A stretch of DNA of 64,000 bases, taken from positions 124,001 to 188,000 of the forward strand of contig NZ_JTAN02000012.1 in the NCBI RefSeq assembly GCF_000949135.2, written 5' to 3'. Under the pieces are notes generated by a model. It saw nothing but the letters and a program-made list of their open reading frames with translations, had not been told where the DNA came from and ran no database searches. Positions 45,028 to 54,971 of the stretch are shown here, one piece after another (the stretch's first letter is position 1; each line of letters starts with the position of its first letter). The DNA is from Burkholderia sp. USMB20. Its GTDB lineage: Bacteria; Pseudomonadota; Gammaproteobacteria; Burkholderiales; Burkholderiaceae. The position numbers were made by a program, and so were the translations under genes.

Positions 45028-46623
45028 ATGGAAATTTTGGGTAAGGATGCTATGAAAACAATCAAGCGAGCCCTCACGGGCGTGCTGGCATGCAGCGGAT
45101 TGCTCTTTGCCGGCGCGGCTCTGGCGGTCGGTGATAGCCCGGGCGGCCCCCGCGTCAACGAGATCAACTTTCAGCCGCCTGTCACGAAGATCGCCGAGGA
45201 GCTCTACGATCTCCACACGATGATGCTGATCCTGTGTACGGTGATCTTCGTCGGCGTGTTCGGCGTGATGTTCTATTCGATCTTCGCGCACCGCAAATCC
45301 AAAGGCCACAAGGCCGCCAATTTCCATGAAAGCACGACCGTCGAAATCATCTGGACGATCGTGCCGTTCATCATCGTCGTGCTGATGGCGCTGCCGGCCA
45401 CGAAGGCCGTCGTCGCGATGAAGGACACGACCAACGCCGATCTCACGATCAAGGTCACCGGCTACCAGTGGAAGTGGGGCTACGACTACGTGAAGGGTCC
45501 GGGCGAGGGCATCAGCTTCCTGTCGACGCTCAGCACCCCGCGTGACGAAGTGATGGGCAAGAAGCCGATCACCGAGACCTACCTGCAGGAAGTCGACAAC
45601 CCGCTCGTCGTGCCGGTCAACAAGAAGATCCGCATCATCACGACCGCGAACGACGTCGTTCACTCGTGGTACGTGCCGGCGTTCGGCGTGAAGCAGGATG
45701 CGATCCCCGGCTTCGTGCGCGATACGTGGTTCAAGGCCGACAAGGTCGGCACGTTCCGCGGCTTCTGTACCGAACTGTGCGGCAAGGAACACGCGTTCAT
45801 GCCGGTCGTGGTCGTGGTGCTGTCGGACGACGACTACGCGAAGTGGGTGAGCGCGCAGAAGGCCAAGCTGGCCAGCGCGTCGGTCGATCCGAACAAGGTT
45901 TACACGATGGCCGAACTCGTCGCGCACGGCGAGGAAGTCTACAAGGCGAACTGCGCGGCCTGCCACCAGGTGAACGGCAAGGGCCTCGGCGCCTTCCCGG
46001 CGATGGACGGCAGCCCGATCGTGAACGGCCCGATCGCCGGCCACGTCGAGCGCGTGTTGCACGGCAAGGGTGCGATGCCGTCGTGGGCGTCGCTGTCGGA
46101 CCTCGACATCGCATCGGTCATCACGTACGAGCGCAACTCGTGGGGCAACCACAAGAACGACCTGCTGCAGCCGAAGCAAGTGACCGACGCGCGCAACGGC
46201 AAGATGCCGGAAGACGTGGCGGGCGCCGCGGCGCCGGCCGAAGCGGCCTCGGCACCGGCGCAAGCCGCGTCGGGTGCGGCCGAGCAACCGGCGGCAGCGT
46301 CGGCATCGACGGCTGTGTCGACGATCTACTTCGAAACGGGCAAGAGCGTGCTGCCGGCCGACGCGAAGGCGGCGATCGCCGCAGCGGCCGACTATGCGAA
46401 GGCACATCCGGACGCGAAGCTCGCGCTGTCGGGTTTCACCGACAAGACGGGCTCGGCCGACGCGAACGCCGAACTGGCCAAGCATCGTGCACAGGCCGTG
46501 CGCGACGCGCTGAAGGCAGCAGGCGTGGCGGAAGACCACATTATTCTCAAAAAGCCGGAAACGATCACGGGCGGGGCTGACGCGAAGGAAGCCCGGCGGG
46601 TCGAGATCGGGCCGGCGGCTTGA
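45028..46623 (+). CDS. ctaC: Cytochrome c oxidase subunit II fused to cytochrome c and an OmpA-like domain
   Basis: 531 residues. Signal peptide, two TM helices (about 60-85 and 105-128), then the Cu(A) domain with Cys247, Cys251, His255 and Met258 (CTELCGKEHAFM). A mono-heme cytochrome c domain with CAACH (309-313) follows. After an Ala/Pro-rich linker (about 390-430) comes an OmpA-like peptidoglycan-binding domain (TIYFETGKSVLPADAK, ALSGFTDKTGSADANAELAK). Electron entry and Cu(A) transfer to CtaD are standard. The third domain would tie the oxidase to the cell wall. GGGGGAGGG precedes the ATG. Confidence 0.95.
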   Translation: MEILGKDAMKTIKRALTGVLACSGLLFAGAALAVGDSPGGPRVNEINFQPPVTKIAEELYDLHTMMLILCTVIFVGVFGVMFYSIFAHRKSKGHKAANFHESTTVEIIWTIVPFIIVVLMALPATKAVVAMKDTTNADLTIKVTGYQWKWGYDYVKGPGEGISFLSTLSTPRDEVMGKKPITETYLQEVDNPLVVPVNKKIRIITTANDVVHSWYVPAFGVKQDAIPGFVRDTWFKADKVGTFRGFCTELCGKEHAFMPVVVVVLSDDDYAKWVSAQKAKLASASVDPNKVYTMAELVAHGEEVYKANCAACHQVNGKGLGAFPAMDGSPIVNGPIAGHVERVLHGKGAMPSWASLSDLDIASVITYERNSWGNHKNDLLQPKQVTDARNGKMPEDVAGAAAPAEAASAPAQAASGAAEQPAAASASTAVSTIYFETGKSVLPADAKAAIAAAADYAKAHPDAKLALSGFTDKTGSADANAELAKHRAQAVRDALKAAGVAEDHIILKKPETITGGADAKEARRVEIGPAA

Positions 46624-46666
46624 CGTGTCGCTGAGTTAGTCGACGTATTCGCATTAGGAGATTCTC

Positions 46667-48274
46667 ATGTCTAGCATCGGGCACGACGTAGCCGCGGACC
46701 ACGCGCACGACGACCACGCGCACGAAATGCCGCACGGCTGGCGGCGCTGGCTGTTCGCCACCAACCACAAGGACATCGGTACGCTGTACCTGCTGTTCTC
46801 GTTCATCATGTTCCTGTCGGGCGGCGTGATGGCACTCGGCATCCGTGCCGAGCTGTTCGAGCCGGGCCTGCAGATCATGCGTCCGGAGTTCTTCAACGAA
46901 CTCACGACGATGCACGGCCTGATCATGGTGTTCGGCGCGATCATGCCGGCGTTCGTCGGCTTCGCGAACTGGATGATTCCGCTGCAGATCGGCGCGTCCG
47001 ACATGGCGTTCGCGCGGATGAACAACTTCAGCTTCTGGCTGCTGCCGGTCGCGGCCGTGCTGCTGGTCGGTTCGTTCTTCGCGCCGGGCGGCGCGACGGC
47101 TGCCGGCTGGACGCTGTACGCACCGCTGTCGACGCAGATGGGCCCGGGCATGGACTTCGCGATCTTCGCGGTCCACATCATGGGTGCATCGTCGATCATG
47201 GGCGGGATCAACATCGTCGTGACGATCCTGAACATGCGCGCACCGGGCATGACGCTGATGAAGATGCCGATGTTCGCATGGACCTGGCTGATCACCGCGT
47301 ACCTGCTGATCGCCGTGATGCCGGTTCTGGCAGGCGCGATCACGATGGTGCTGTTCGACCGCCACTTCGGCACGTCGTTCTTCAACGCGGCAGGCGGCGG
47401 CGACCCGGTGATGTACCAGCACATCTTCTGGTTCTTCGGCCACCCCGAGGTGTACATCATGATTCTGCCGGCGTTCGGGATCGTGTCGCAGGTGATCCCG
47501 GCGTTCGCACGCAAGACGCTGTTCGGCTATAGCTCGATGGTGTATGCGACGGCGTCGATCGCGATCCTGTCGTTCATGGTCTGGGCGCACCACATGTTCG
47601 CGACGGGCATGCCGGTCACCGGTCAGCTGTTCTTCATGTACGCGACGATGCTGATCGCGGTGCCGACGGGCGTGAAGGTGTTCAACTGGCTCGCGACGAT
47701 GTGGCGCGGCTCGATGACGTTCGAGACCCCGATGCTGTTCGCGATCGGCTTCCTGTTCGTGTTCACGTTCGGCGGCCTGACGGGCCTGATGCTGGCGATG
47801 GCGCCGCTCGACATCCAGTACCACGGCACCTACTTCGTGGTGGCGCACTTCCACTACGTGCTGGTGGCAGGCTCCCTGTTCGCGCTGTTCTCCGGCTGGT
47901 ACTACTGGGCGCCTAAGTGGACGGGCTGGATGTACAACGAGACGCGCGGCAAGATCCACTTCTGGTCGTCGATGATCTTCTTCAACCTGACGTTCTTCCC
48001 GATGCACTTCGTCGGTCTCGCGGGCATGCCGCGCCGTTATGCGGACTACCCGGCGCAGTTCACGGACTTCAACCAGGTGGCGACGATCGGCGCATTCGGC
48101 TTCGGCCTCGCGCAGGTGTACTTCCTGTTCGCGGTCGCGCTGCCGGCCTACCGTGGCGGCGGCGACCTGGAAAAGGCGTCGGACAAGCCGTGGGATGGCG
48201 CGACGGGTCTCGAGTGGACGGTGCCGAGCCCGGCTCCCTTCCACACGTTCGAACAACCGCCGCACGTCGAATAA
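46667..48274 (+). CDS. ctaD: Cytochrome c oxidase subunit I
   Basis: Catalytic subunit of the aa3-type oxidase, 535 residues with 12 TM segments. The low-spin heme a ligand is in ELTTMHGLIMVFGA. The Cu(B) region is WFFGHPEVYIMILPAFG followed by WAHHMF, and the heme a/a3 ligands are in VVAHFHYVLVAGS. The N-terminus is His-rich (DHAHDDHAHEMPHGW). It follows ctaC by 43 bases. Confidence 0.97.
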   Translation: MSSIGHDVAADHAHDDHAHEMPHGWRRWLFATNHKDIGTLYLLFSFIMFLSGGVMALGIRAELFEPGLQIMRPEFFNELTTMHGLIMVFGAIMPAFVGFANWMIPLQIGASDMAFARMNNFSFWLLPVAAVLLVGSFFAPGGATAAGWTLYAPLSTQMGPGMDFAIFAVHIMGASSIMGGINIVVTILNMRAPGMTLMKMPMFAWTWLITAYLLIAVMPVLAGAITMVLFDRHFGTSFFNAAGGGDPVMYQHIFWFFGHPEVYIMILPAFGIVSQVIPAFARKTLFGYSSMVYATASIAILSFMVWAHHMFATGMPVTGQLFFMYATMLIAVPTGVKVFNWLATMWRGSMTFETPMLFAIGFLFVFTFGGLTGLMLAMAPLDIQYHGTYFVVAHFHYVLVAGSLFALFSGWYYWAPKWTGWMYNETRGKIHFWSSMIFFNLTFFPMHFVGLAGMPRRYADYPAQFTDFNQVATIGAFGFGLAQVYFLFAVALPAYRGGGDLEKASDKPWDGATGLEWTVPSPAPFHTFEQPPHVE

Positions 48275-48365
48275 GTTTCACCCGGCGTTCCGCCGCTGCC
48301 TGCCGCGCAGGCAGGCGCGGCGGGCGCCGAATCGATGTATCAGCGAAGTTTCAGCGAAGTTTCAG

Positions 48366-48506
48366 ATGAACCGGAATCCACAACAAAGACGAACGCCCGA
48401 GCAGATTCGCGCGGGCAACAAGCGGCTCGGCCTCATCCTGCTCGTCATCGCCGCCGTTTTTTTTGTGGGTGTCGTGATCAAGCAGTGGTGGCTGTCCACT
48501 CACTGA
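48366..48506 (+). CDS. Small oxidase-cluster membrane protein (cytochrome oxidase small assembly protein)
   Basis: 46 residues, MNRNPQQRRTPEQIRAGNK then a single membrane helix LGLILLVIAAVFFVGVVIK and WWLSTH. Tiny proteins of this type are consistently encoded between ctaD and ctaG in Burkholderiales. An 11-bp tandem repeat (CAGCGAAGTTT twice, 48341-48362) lies directly in front of the start, and no strong ribosome site is visible. Confidence 0.8.
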   Translation: MNRNPQQRRTPEQIRAGNKRLGLILLVIAAVFFVGVVIKQWWLSTH

Positions 48507-48543
48507 TATGCAGTAACTGACGCAGTAGCGAGGAAGTCGTCGT

Positions 48544-49152
48544 ATGTCGAAGCCGGAAGAGGGCGCCGTCGATCGCGCATTCAATCGTTCGATGCTGGTG
48601 AAGCTCTTCGTCGTGGCCGGACTGATGTTCGGCTTCGGCTTCGCGCTGATTCCGATGTATCGCGCGATCTGCCAGATCACCGGCATCAACAACCTGGTGC
48701 AGCGCGATGTCAGCGAACGCGAGGTGAAGAACTCGCAGGTCGACATGAGCCGCACGGTGTCGGTCGAGTTCGATGCGAATGCGCGCGGCCCGCTCGGTTT
48801 CAAGCCGGAGCGCAACAGCCTCGACGTGCATCCGGGCGAGCTGACGACGATCGTATACGACGTGACCAACGGGCAGGGCCGGCCGGTGGTGGCGCAGGCG
48901 ATTCCGAGCTACGCGCCGAAGCAGGCGACGGAGTTCTTCAAGAAGATCGAGTGTTTTTGCTTCACGCAGCAGACGCTGGCTGCGAACGAGTCGCGCAAGA
49001 TGCAGGTGGTGTTCGTGATCGATCCGAAGCTGCCGAAGGACGTGAAGACGATCACGCTGTCGTACACGTTCTTCGAGCTGAACACGCCGGCCGCGCCGGC
49101 GCCGGCACCGCGCAAGACGGCGGCGCAGGGCGACGCGAAGCCGGACGCATGA
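48544..49152 (+). CDS. ctaG: Cytochrome c oxidase assembly protein CtaG (Cox11 family)
   Basis: Copper chaperone for Cu(B), 202 residues. One N-terminal membrane helix (about 20-38), then a periplasmic beta domain with VQRDVSEREVKN, RPVVAQAIPSYAPKQATEFF and the copper-binding ECFCFTQQTL. C-terminal DPKLPKDVKTITLSYTFFEL matches Cox11. The Pro/Ala/Lys tail is variable. Confidence 0.95.
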   Translation: MSKPEEGAVDRAFNRSMLVKLFVVAGLMFGFGFALIPMYRAICQITGINNLVQRDVSEREVKNSQVDMSRTVSVEFDANARGPLGFKPERNSLDVHPGELTTIVYDVTNGQGRPVVAQAIPSYAPKQATEFFKKIECFCFTQQTLAANESRKMQVVFVIDPKLPKDVKTITLSYTFFELNTPAAPAPAPRKTAAQGDAKPDA

Positions 49153-49168
49153 CGACGGAGACGGGGCA

Positions 49169-49369
49169 GTGACAGAGAGCAAGCGGAGCGGGTCGTTCGG
49201 CCAGGCGTTGCGAGCGGTGTTGTGGTCGTTCTTCGGGGTGCGCAAGCGGCGCGACCTGGAGGCCGACGCGACGCAGCTCAATCCGCTGCACGTGCTGATC
49301 GTCGCGTTGATCGCGGCCGGTGTGTTCATCGGCGTGCTGATCCTGATCGTGCGTGCGGTCGTGGGCTGA
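49169..49369 (+). CDS. DUF2970 small membrane protein
   Basis: 66 residues from a GTG start. The N-terminal amphipathic QALRAVLWSFFGVRKRRDLE is characteristic of DUF2970 and is followed by one membrane helix (VLIVALIAAGVFIGVLILIV). Found next to ctaG in many beta-proteobacterial oxidase clusters. Function unknown. Confidence 0.85.
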   Translation: MTESKRSGSFGQALRAVLWSFFGVRKRRDLEADATQLNPLHVLIVALIAAGVFIGVLILIVRAVVG

Positions 49370-49507
49370 GGCTCGCGGCCACGAAAGAATGCAGTGCGTA
49401 GCGCCCGGGCGCTGCGTGCGAGAAAGAGCGGCGGCGGTCGTGCCGTGCAAGAAATAAAGCCGGAGCGGTTTCCGGTACACAAATTGGACTGAAGTGGAGA
49501 ATCAAGC

Positions 49508-50365
49508 ATGAGCGGTCAAAACCAGACCCCGTACTATTTCGTGCCGCATCCGTCGCAGCATCCGATCAGCGCGGCCTGCGGCCTGCTGGTCATGCTCGCG
49601 TCGGTGGCGCTGTGGATCAACGGTCACGACTGGGCTCCGTACACGGCGCTGCTTGGCCTGCTGTGGTTGCTCTTCACGCTGTACCACTGGTTCGGCGATT
49701 CGATCGCCGAATCGGAAGGCGGTCATTACGGCAAGAACGTCGACAAGTCGTACCGCTGGAGCATGAGCTGGTTCATCTTCTCCGAAGTCATGTTCTTCGG
49801 CGCATTCTTCGGCGCGCTGTTCTACGCGCGTGAAATCGCGCTGCACCAGCTCGGCAGCCTCGACTACAAGCTGATCTGGCCGGATTTCTCCGCCGTGTGG
49901 CCGAACGAAGGCCCGGCCGCGCTCGCCGGTCACTTCAAGACGATGGGCCCGTGGCCGATCCCGACGCTGAACACGGCGCTGCTGCTGTCGTCGGGCGCGA
50001 CGCTGACGGTGTCGCACCACGCGCTGCGCGACAATCATCGCAACAAGGCGATCGCGTGGCTGGCCGCGACGCTCGTGCTCGGCGTCTGCTTCCTGTTCAC
50101 GCAGGGCTTCGAGTACTACCACGCGTACAACGAACTGAACCTGACGCTGAACTCGGGCGTGTACGGCTCGACGTTCTTCCTGCTGACGGGCTTCCACGGC
50201 TTCCACGTGTTCCTCGGCGGCACGATGCTCGCGGTGGTGCTGGTGCGGATGATCCGCGGCCACTTCAAGCCGGATCACCACTTCGCATTCGAAGGCGCCG
50301 CGTGGTACTGGCACTTCGTCGACGTCGTCTGGCTCGGCCTGTACGTCGTCGTCTACTGGCTGTAA
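49508..50365 (+). CDS. ctaE: Cytochrome c oxidase subunit III
   Basis: 285 residues with seven TM segments. It shows YYFVPHPSQHPISAACGL, MSWFIFSEVMFFGAFFGALF, TLTVSHHALRDN, GFEYYHAYNELNLTLNSGVY and the C-terminal AAWYWHFVDVVWLGLYVVVY. It completes the three core subunits. A strong terminator follows. Confidence 0.97.
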   Translation: MSGQNQTPYYFVPHPSQHPISAACGLLVMLASVALWINGHDWAPYTALLGLLWLLFTLYHWFGDSIAESEGGHYGKNVDKSYRWSMSWFIFSEVMFFGAFFGALFYAREIALHQLGSLDYKLIWPDFSAVWPNEGPAALAGHFKTMGPWPIPTLNTALLLSSGATLTVSHHALRDNHRNKAIAWLAATLVLGVCFLFTQGFEYYHAYNELNLTLNSGVYGSTFFLLTGFHGFHVFLGGTMLAVVLVRMIRGHFKPDHHFAFEGAAWYWHFVDVVWLGLYVVVYWL

Positions 50366-50374
50366 ATGCAACAA

Positions 50375-50404
50375 CGGCCCGCGCAGCGATGCGCGGGCCG
50401 TTTT
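50375..50404 (+). terminator. Terminator after ctaE
   Basis: 11-bp stem CGGCCCGCGCA / TGCGCGGGCCG with loop GCGA and TTTT. It separates the subunit genes from the assembly genes. Confidence 0.9.
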
Positions 50405-50550
50405 CATTGGCGGGGACGGGGCAGCGGCCGGCTGCTTGCGCTCAACGCCAATCCGGCGCCGCCGCGACTCAGTCAGGCGGCGCTTTTGCTTGGTAGCGCC
50501 GCTGTGCGGCGAAATGTCACAGCGTTATAGAGGCCGGCGCGGTGAAGGCA

Positions 50551-50760
50551 TCAACGCCCGATCGGCAGGCCGGTCGAATGGATCCAGCCCATCCAGTTCG
50601 CGAACAGGATGAACAGGAACAGCGAGATCGACAGCCCGACACGGGTGGCAAGCGACCACACCATGCGTTTCGTATGGCCGCGGTCTTGCATCATGAAGTA
50701 GAGCGCCGAGCCCATGCTGGCGACGATGAGGACGAAGGCGATGGGAACGAGGATGTGCAT
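50551..50760 (-). CDS. Twin-helix small membrane protein (DUF2909)
   Basis: 69 residues on the opposite strand to its neighbours. Two membrane helices (about 3-22 and 42-62) with MQDRGHTKRMVWSLATRVGL between them, the DUF2909 pattern. Consistently located between ctaE and the SURF1 gene in related bacteria. Role unknown. Confidence 0.85.
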   Translation of the reverse strand: MHILVPIAFVLIVASMGSALYFMMQDRGHTKRMVWSLATRVGLSISLFLFILFANWMGWIHSTGLPIGR

Positions 50761-50844
50761 GACACGAACCGGACGACGGCAATTCGAAAGGAAGAGGATA
50801 ATTATCGCACTTCGCTTTCGCGAATGCGCCTCGCGGGTGGCCCG

Positions 50845-51555
50845 ATGAAGATCCGCTGGCTGCCTGCGCTGCTGATTCTCGTCGTCGTCGCGGTCACGAT
50901 TCGCCTCGGGTTCTGGCAGCGCGACCGCGCGCACCAGAAGGAAGCGCTGCAGGCGAACGTCGTGCGTTACGAGCACGCGGCGCCGGTCGACGTCGGCGCG
51001 CAGCCGATTCCGCTCGCGTCGATCGAGTTCCACCGCGTGCGGGCGAAGGGCCGCTTTCTGCCGGAGCAGGCGGTGTTCCTCGACAATCGGCCGTATAACG
51101 ACCAGCCGGGTTTTTACGTCGTGATGCCGTTTAAACTCACGGGCGGCGGCGCCGTGCTGGTGAACCGCGGCTGGCTGCCGCGCAACATCGCCGATCGCAC
51201 GGCGATCGAGCCGTTCCCGACGCCCGACGGCGAGATCGAGATCGAAGGCATCGCGCGCGCCGACGCGTCGCGCGCGTTCGAGCTCGGCGAAGGCGGTTCG
51301 GCCGCGCACCAGAAGATCCGGCAGAACCTGGACGTCGCCGCGTATGCGAAGGAAACGGGGCTGCCGCTGCAGCCGTTCGTGATCCAGCAGACGAGCGACG
51401 ACGGCGACAAGCTCGTGCGCGACTGGCCGGCGGCGACGACCGGCGTCGAGCGCAATTACGGTTACATGTTTCAGTGGTGGGCCATGGCGGCGGTCGCGCT
51501 CGGCTTCGGCCTGTACGCCGCGCGGCGTGCGGCGAAGAAGTCGGCCGGCGCGTGA
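50845..51555 (+). CDS. SURF1 family oxidase assembly protein
   Basis: 236 residues. Two TM helices bracket the protein (about 4-20 and 210-228), with the SURF1 core LGFWQRDRAHQKEAL, FLDNRPYNDQPGFYV, VLVNRGWLPRN and VERNYGYMFQWWAMAA. It is thought to help heme a insertion into subunit I. ATG 50824 is an alternative start seven codons upstream. Confidence 0.93.
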   Translation: MKIRWLPALLILVVVAVTIRLGFWQRDRAHQKEALQANVVRYEHAAPVDVGAQPIPLASIEFHRVRAKGRFLPEQAVFLDNRPYNDQPGFYVVMPFKLTGGGAVLVNRGWLPRNIADRTAIEPFPTPDGEIEIEGIARADASRAFELGEGGSAAHQKIRQNLDVAAYAKETGLPLQPFVIQQTSDDGDKLVRDWPAATTGVERNYGYMFQWWAMAAVALGFGLYAARRAAKKSAGA

Positions 51556-51615
51556 GCGCCATGGCAGGACGCGGCGCACGCGCCGCGGGTTCGTTTCGAG
51601 AGGTCTGATTTGTCC

Positions 51616-52242
51616 ATGCAATCTTCCCGTCAGGGTCCGGCCGCTGCGCCGATCTCGCCCGCGGCCCGCAAGCGCGGCCGCTGGATGCTCGTGCTGCTGG
51701 GTCTCGTGTGCGCGGCGCCGATCATCGCGTCGTACTTCACCTATTACGTGATCAAGCCGAAGGGCGGCTCGACCAACTACGGCACGCTGATCGAGCCGCA
51801 GCGGCCGATCCCGGCCGACCTGCAGGTCACCGACGAAACCGGCAAGACGGTGCCGCTGTCGTCGCTGCGCGGCGTGTGGCTGTTCGTGATGACCGACCGC
51901 AGCGCGTGCGACGATGCATGCGCGCAAAAGCTCTACTTCATGCGCCAGATCCGCGTCACGCAGGCGGGCGAGCGGCACCGGATCACGATGGTGTGGCTGC
52001 GCAGCGATGCGCGCGCGATTCCGCCGAAGGTGCTGGAAGCCTATCCGGACACGCGCCGGCTGGTCGCCGATCCGGCCGCGGTGGCTGCATGGCTGCCGGC
52101 CGACGCCGGCACGAAGGACAGCGACCACCTCTACATGGTCGATCCGAACGGCAACCTGATGATGCGTTTCCCGAAGGACCCGAATCCCAGCAAGATCAAG
52201 TCGGACGTGACCAAGCTGCTGAAGTGGTCGAGCATCGGCTAA
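51616..52242 (+). CDS. SCO-like membrane protein of the oxidase cluster
   Basis: 208 residues: one N-terminal TM helix (about 24-44), then a thioredoxin-like periplasmic domain with VPLSSLRGVWLFVMTDRSAC, in which CDDAC provides a C-x3-C pair like the SCO copper site, and YMVDPNGNLMMRFPKD. It lacks the CPxxCP form of true SCO, which is encoded separately at 54310. Probably a copper or redox accessory to oxidase assembly. Confidence 0.78.
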   Translation: MQSSRQGPAAAPISPAARKRGRWMLVLLGLVCAAPIIASYFTYYVIKPKGGSTNYGTLIEPQRPIPADLQVTDETGKTVPLSSLRGVWLFVMTDRSACDDACAQKLYFMRQIRVTQAGERHRITMVWLRSDARAIPPKVLEAYPDTRRLVADPAAVAAWLPADAGTKDSDHLYMVDPNGNLMMRFPKDPNPSKIKSDVTKLLKWSSIG

Positions 52243-52267
52243 GGCGAGACGACGAGGCAACCATTCG

Positions 52268-53380
52268 ATGTCGTATCTACTGCAACTCGGCCTGATCGGC
52301 CTCTGCATCGCGCTGCTGCCGCTGTCGTACGTGTGGGTGAAGGCCGATGACGACAAGTTCCGCAAGCTGGTGTGGATCACCACGTTCCTGACCCTCGACC
52401 TGGTGATGTTCGGCGGCTTCACGCGGCTGACCGATTCGGGCCTCGGCTGCCCCGACTGGCCCGGCTGCTACGGCACGTCGTCGCCGTTCATCGCGCACGC
52501 CGCGATCACGGCCGCGCACCAGGCGATGCCGACCGGCCCCGTCAGCATGACGAAGGCGTGGATCGAGATGATCCACCGCTATTTCGCGATGGCGATCGGC
52601 GTGCTGATCATCGCGCAGGTCGTGATCGCCTGGTCCGCGCGGCTGCGCCGCCGCCCGCTGCACGTGTCGCCGTGGTGGCCGACGAGCCTCTTGCTGCTGA
52701 TCGTCGTGCAGGGCGTGTTCGGCGCGTGGACGGTCACGATGAAGCTGCAGCCGGTGATCGTCACGACCCACCTGCTGCTCGGCCTCATGCTGCTCGGCAC
52801 GCTCGGCTGGCTCGCGGCGCGGCAGACGCCGCTGCCGTCGCATGACCCGGAGGCCGGCCGCTACCGCGCGGCCGCGCTCGCGGCGCTGGTGCTGCTGGTC
52901 GTGCAGATCGCGCTCGGTGGCTGGGTGAGCACCAACTACGCGGTGCTCGCGTGTACCGACTTCCCGACCTGCAACGGTCAGTGGATGCCGCCGATGAACT
53001 TTGGCCAGGGCTTCCATCTGTGGCGCGCGCTCGGCATGACGAAGGACGGCGACGCGATCACGCAGGACGCGCTGGTCGCGATCCACTGGACCCACCGCAC
53101 GTTCGCGTTCGTCGTCGTCGCATACCTGGTCGCGTTCGTGCTGAAGATGCGCCGCTTCGAGTCGCTGCGCCGGCCCGCGAACGGCGTGCTGCTGGTGGTT
53201 CTGCTGCAGTTCCTGACGGGCCTGACCAACATCGTGCTGCAGTGGCCGCTGCCGGTCGCCGTCGCGCACAACGGCGGCGCCGCGATCCTGCTGCTGCTCG
53301 TCGTCATGTTAAACTTTCGCATCCTTTCAAGCCGCCCCGGCCGTGTCGTGCAGCCCGCGCGCGACGCCGCCCCGGCGTGA
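52268..53380 (+). CDS. ctaA: Heme A synthase (CtaA/Cox15)
   Basis: 370 residues, eight TM segments. Conserved [36 protein letters not shown] with a heme-ligand His, [20 protein letters not shown] plus THLLLG, and the second-half [11 protein letters not shown]. Oxidises heme O to heme A. The C-terminal coding end is separated by only 8 bases from ctaB. Confidence 0.95.
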
Positions 53381-53388
53381 CCGTCCCC

Positions 53389-54291
53389 ATGCAAAGCACC
53401 CTTTCCCAATCGCCCGGTAGCCGGTTCTCGCAGTACATGGCGCTGACGAAGCCGCGTGTCACGCAGCTCGCGGTGTTCTGCGCGGTGATCGGCATGTTTC
53501 TCGCGACGCCGGGCATGGTGCCGTGGCATGTGCTGATCGGCGGCACGGTCGGCATCTGGCTGCTGGCCGGCGCCGCGTTCGCGATCAACTGCCTCGTCGA
53601 GCAGAAGATCGACGCGATGATGCGCCGTACCGCGTGGCGTCCGTCCGCGCGCGGCGAGATCACGACTCCGCAGATCCTGCTGTTCTCGGCCGTGCTGGGC
53701 AGCGTCGGCGCATGGACGCTCTATACCTTCACGAACCCGCTGACGATGTGGCTGACGATCGCGACGTTCGTCGGCTACGCGGTGATCTACACGCTGCTGC
53801 TCAAGCCGATGACGCCGCAGAACATCGTGATCGGCGGCGCATCGGGCGCGATGCCGCCGGCGCTCGGCTGGGCCGCGGTCACCGGCGCGGTGCCCGGCGA
53901 CGCGTGGATCCTCGTGCTGATCATCTTCGTGTGGACGCCGCCGCATTTCTGGGTGCTGGCGCTCTATCGCCGCAAGGACTACGAAAACGCGGGCCTGCCG
54001 ATGCTGCCCGTCACGCACGGCGAGAAGTTCACGCGGCTGCACATCCTGCTGTACACGGTGATCCTGTTCGCGGTCACGCTGATGCCGTTCATCTCCGGGA
54101 TGAGCGGGGCTGTCTACCTGACGAGCGCGGTGCTGCTCGGCGCGGTGTTCCTCGCGTATGCGTGGAAGATCCATCGCGACTATTCGGACGAACTCGCCCG
54201 CAAGGCTTTCCGTTACTCGATCGTCTACCTGTCGCTGCTGTTCGCCGCGCTGCTCGTCGATCACTATGCGCGCCCGCTGCTCGGCGTGTAA
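53389..54291 (+). CDS. ctaB: Protoheme IX farnesyltransferase (heme O synthase)
   Basis: 300-residue UbiA-family prenyltransferase. It shows [18 protein letters not shown], the Mg-binding motif in [19 protein letters not shown] and the second motif in [20 protein letters not shown]. Makes heme O from protoheme for CtaA. ATG 53389 is chosen. A GTG at 53377 overlapping the ctaA stop is also possible. Confidence 0.95.
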
Positions 54292-54309
54292 CCGCACGGT
54301 TTGAACGCA

Positions 54310-54927
54310 ATGCTCCATTCATGGTTCGGGCGCCGCGCGCGCCAAGGCTGGATGCTCGCGTGCGCATTCGCGGCAGCCACGCTGCTCGCCGGCTGCGACA
54401 ACGCGCCGAAATTCCAGAATCTCGACATCACCGGCAACACGCAGTTCGGCAGCGATTTCTCGCTGCCGGATACGGCGGGCAAGGTGCGTACGCTCGGCGA
54501 CTTCAAGGGCCGGGCGGTCGTGGTGTTCTTCGGCTATACGCACTGCCCGGACGTATGTCCGACGACGATGGCCGAACTGTCCGAAGCGCTGAAGCAGCTC
54601 GGCCCCGATGCCGCGAAGCGTGTGCAGGTGCTGTTCGTCACCATCGATCCGGAGCGTGACACGCCCGCGCTGCTCGGCCAGTACGTGCCTGCGTTCGATC
54701 CGTCGTTCATCGGGCTGCGGCCGGCCGACGAGGCGGCGCTCAAGAAGGTTACAAAGGATTTCCGCGTGTACTACGCGAAGGTGCCCGGCAAGACGCCCGG
54801 CAGCTACACGATGGATCACACCGCCGCGAGCTACGTGTTCGATCGCGACGGCAAGCTGCGCCTGTTCGTGCGCGATGGCCAGGGCCCCGGCCCGTGGGTC
54901 CACGACCTGAAGCTGCTGGTCGACTGA
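54310..54927 (+). CDS. SCO1/SenC family copper chaperone
   Basis: 205 residues. The N-terminal hydrophobic segment ends LLAGCDN, a lipobox, so it is probably a lipoprotein. The SCO fold has VVVFFGYTHCPDVCPTTMAE (CPDVCP copper site) and the conserved His in TMDHTAASYVFD. It delivers copper to Cu(A) of CtaC. Last gene of the oxidase cluster. Confidence 0.94.
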   Translation: MLHSWFGRRARQGWMLACAFAAATLLAGCDNAPKFQNLDITGNTQFGSDFSLPDTAGKVRTLGDFKGRAVVVFFGYTHCPDVCPTTMAELSEALKQLGPDAAKRVQVLFVTIDPERDTPALLGQYVPAFDPSFIGLRPADEAALKKVTKDFRVYYAKVPGKTPGSYTMDHTAASYVFDRDGKLRLFVRDGQGPGPWVHDLKLLVD

Positions 54928-54971
54928 ACGGCGTACGCCGCAGGTTCGCCCGGGCGCTCGCCCGGCGCTAC

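Noticed and set aside
46565-48265. 566-codon minus-strand frame opposite ctaD
   Set aside because: Arg/His-rich artefact of the GC-rich complement of a well-supported oxidase gene.
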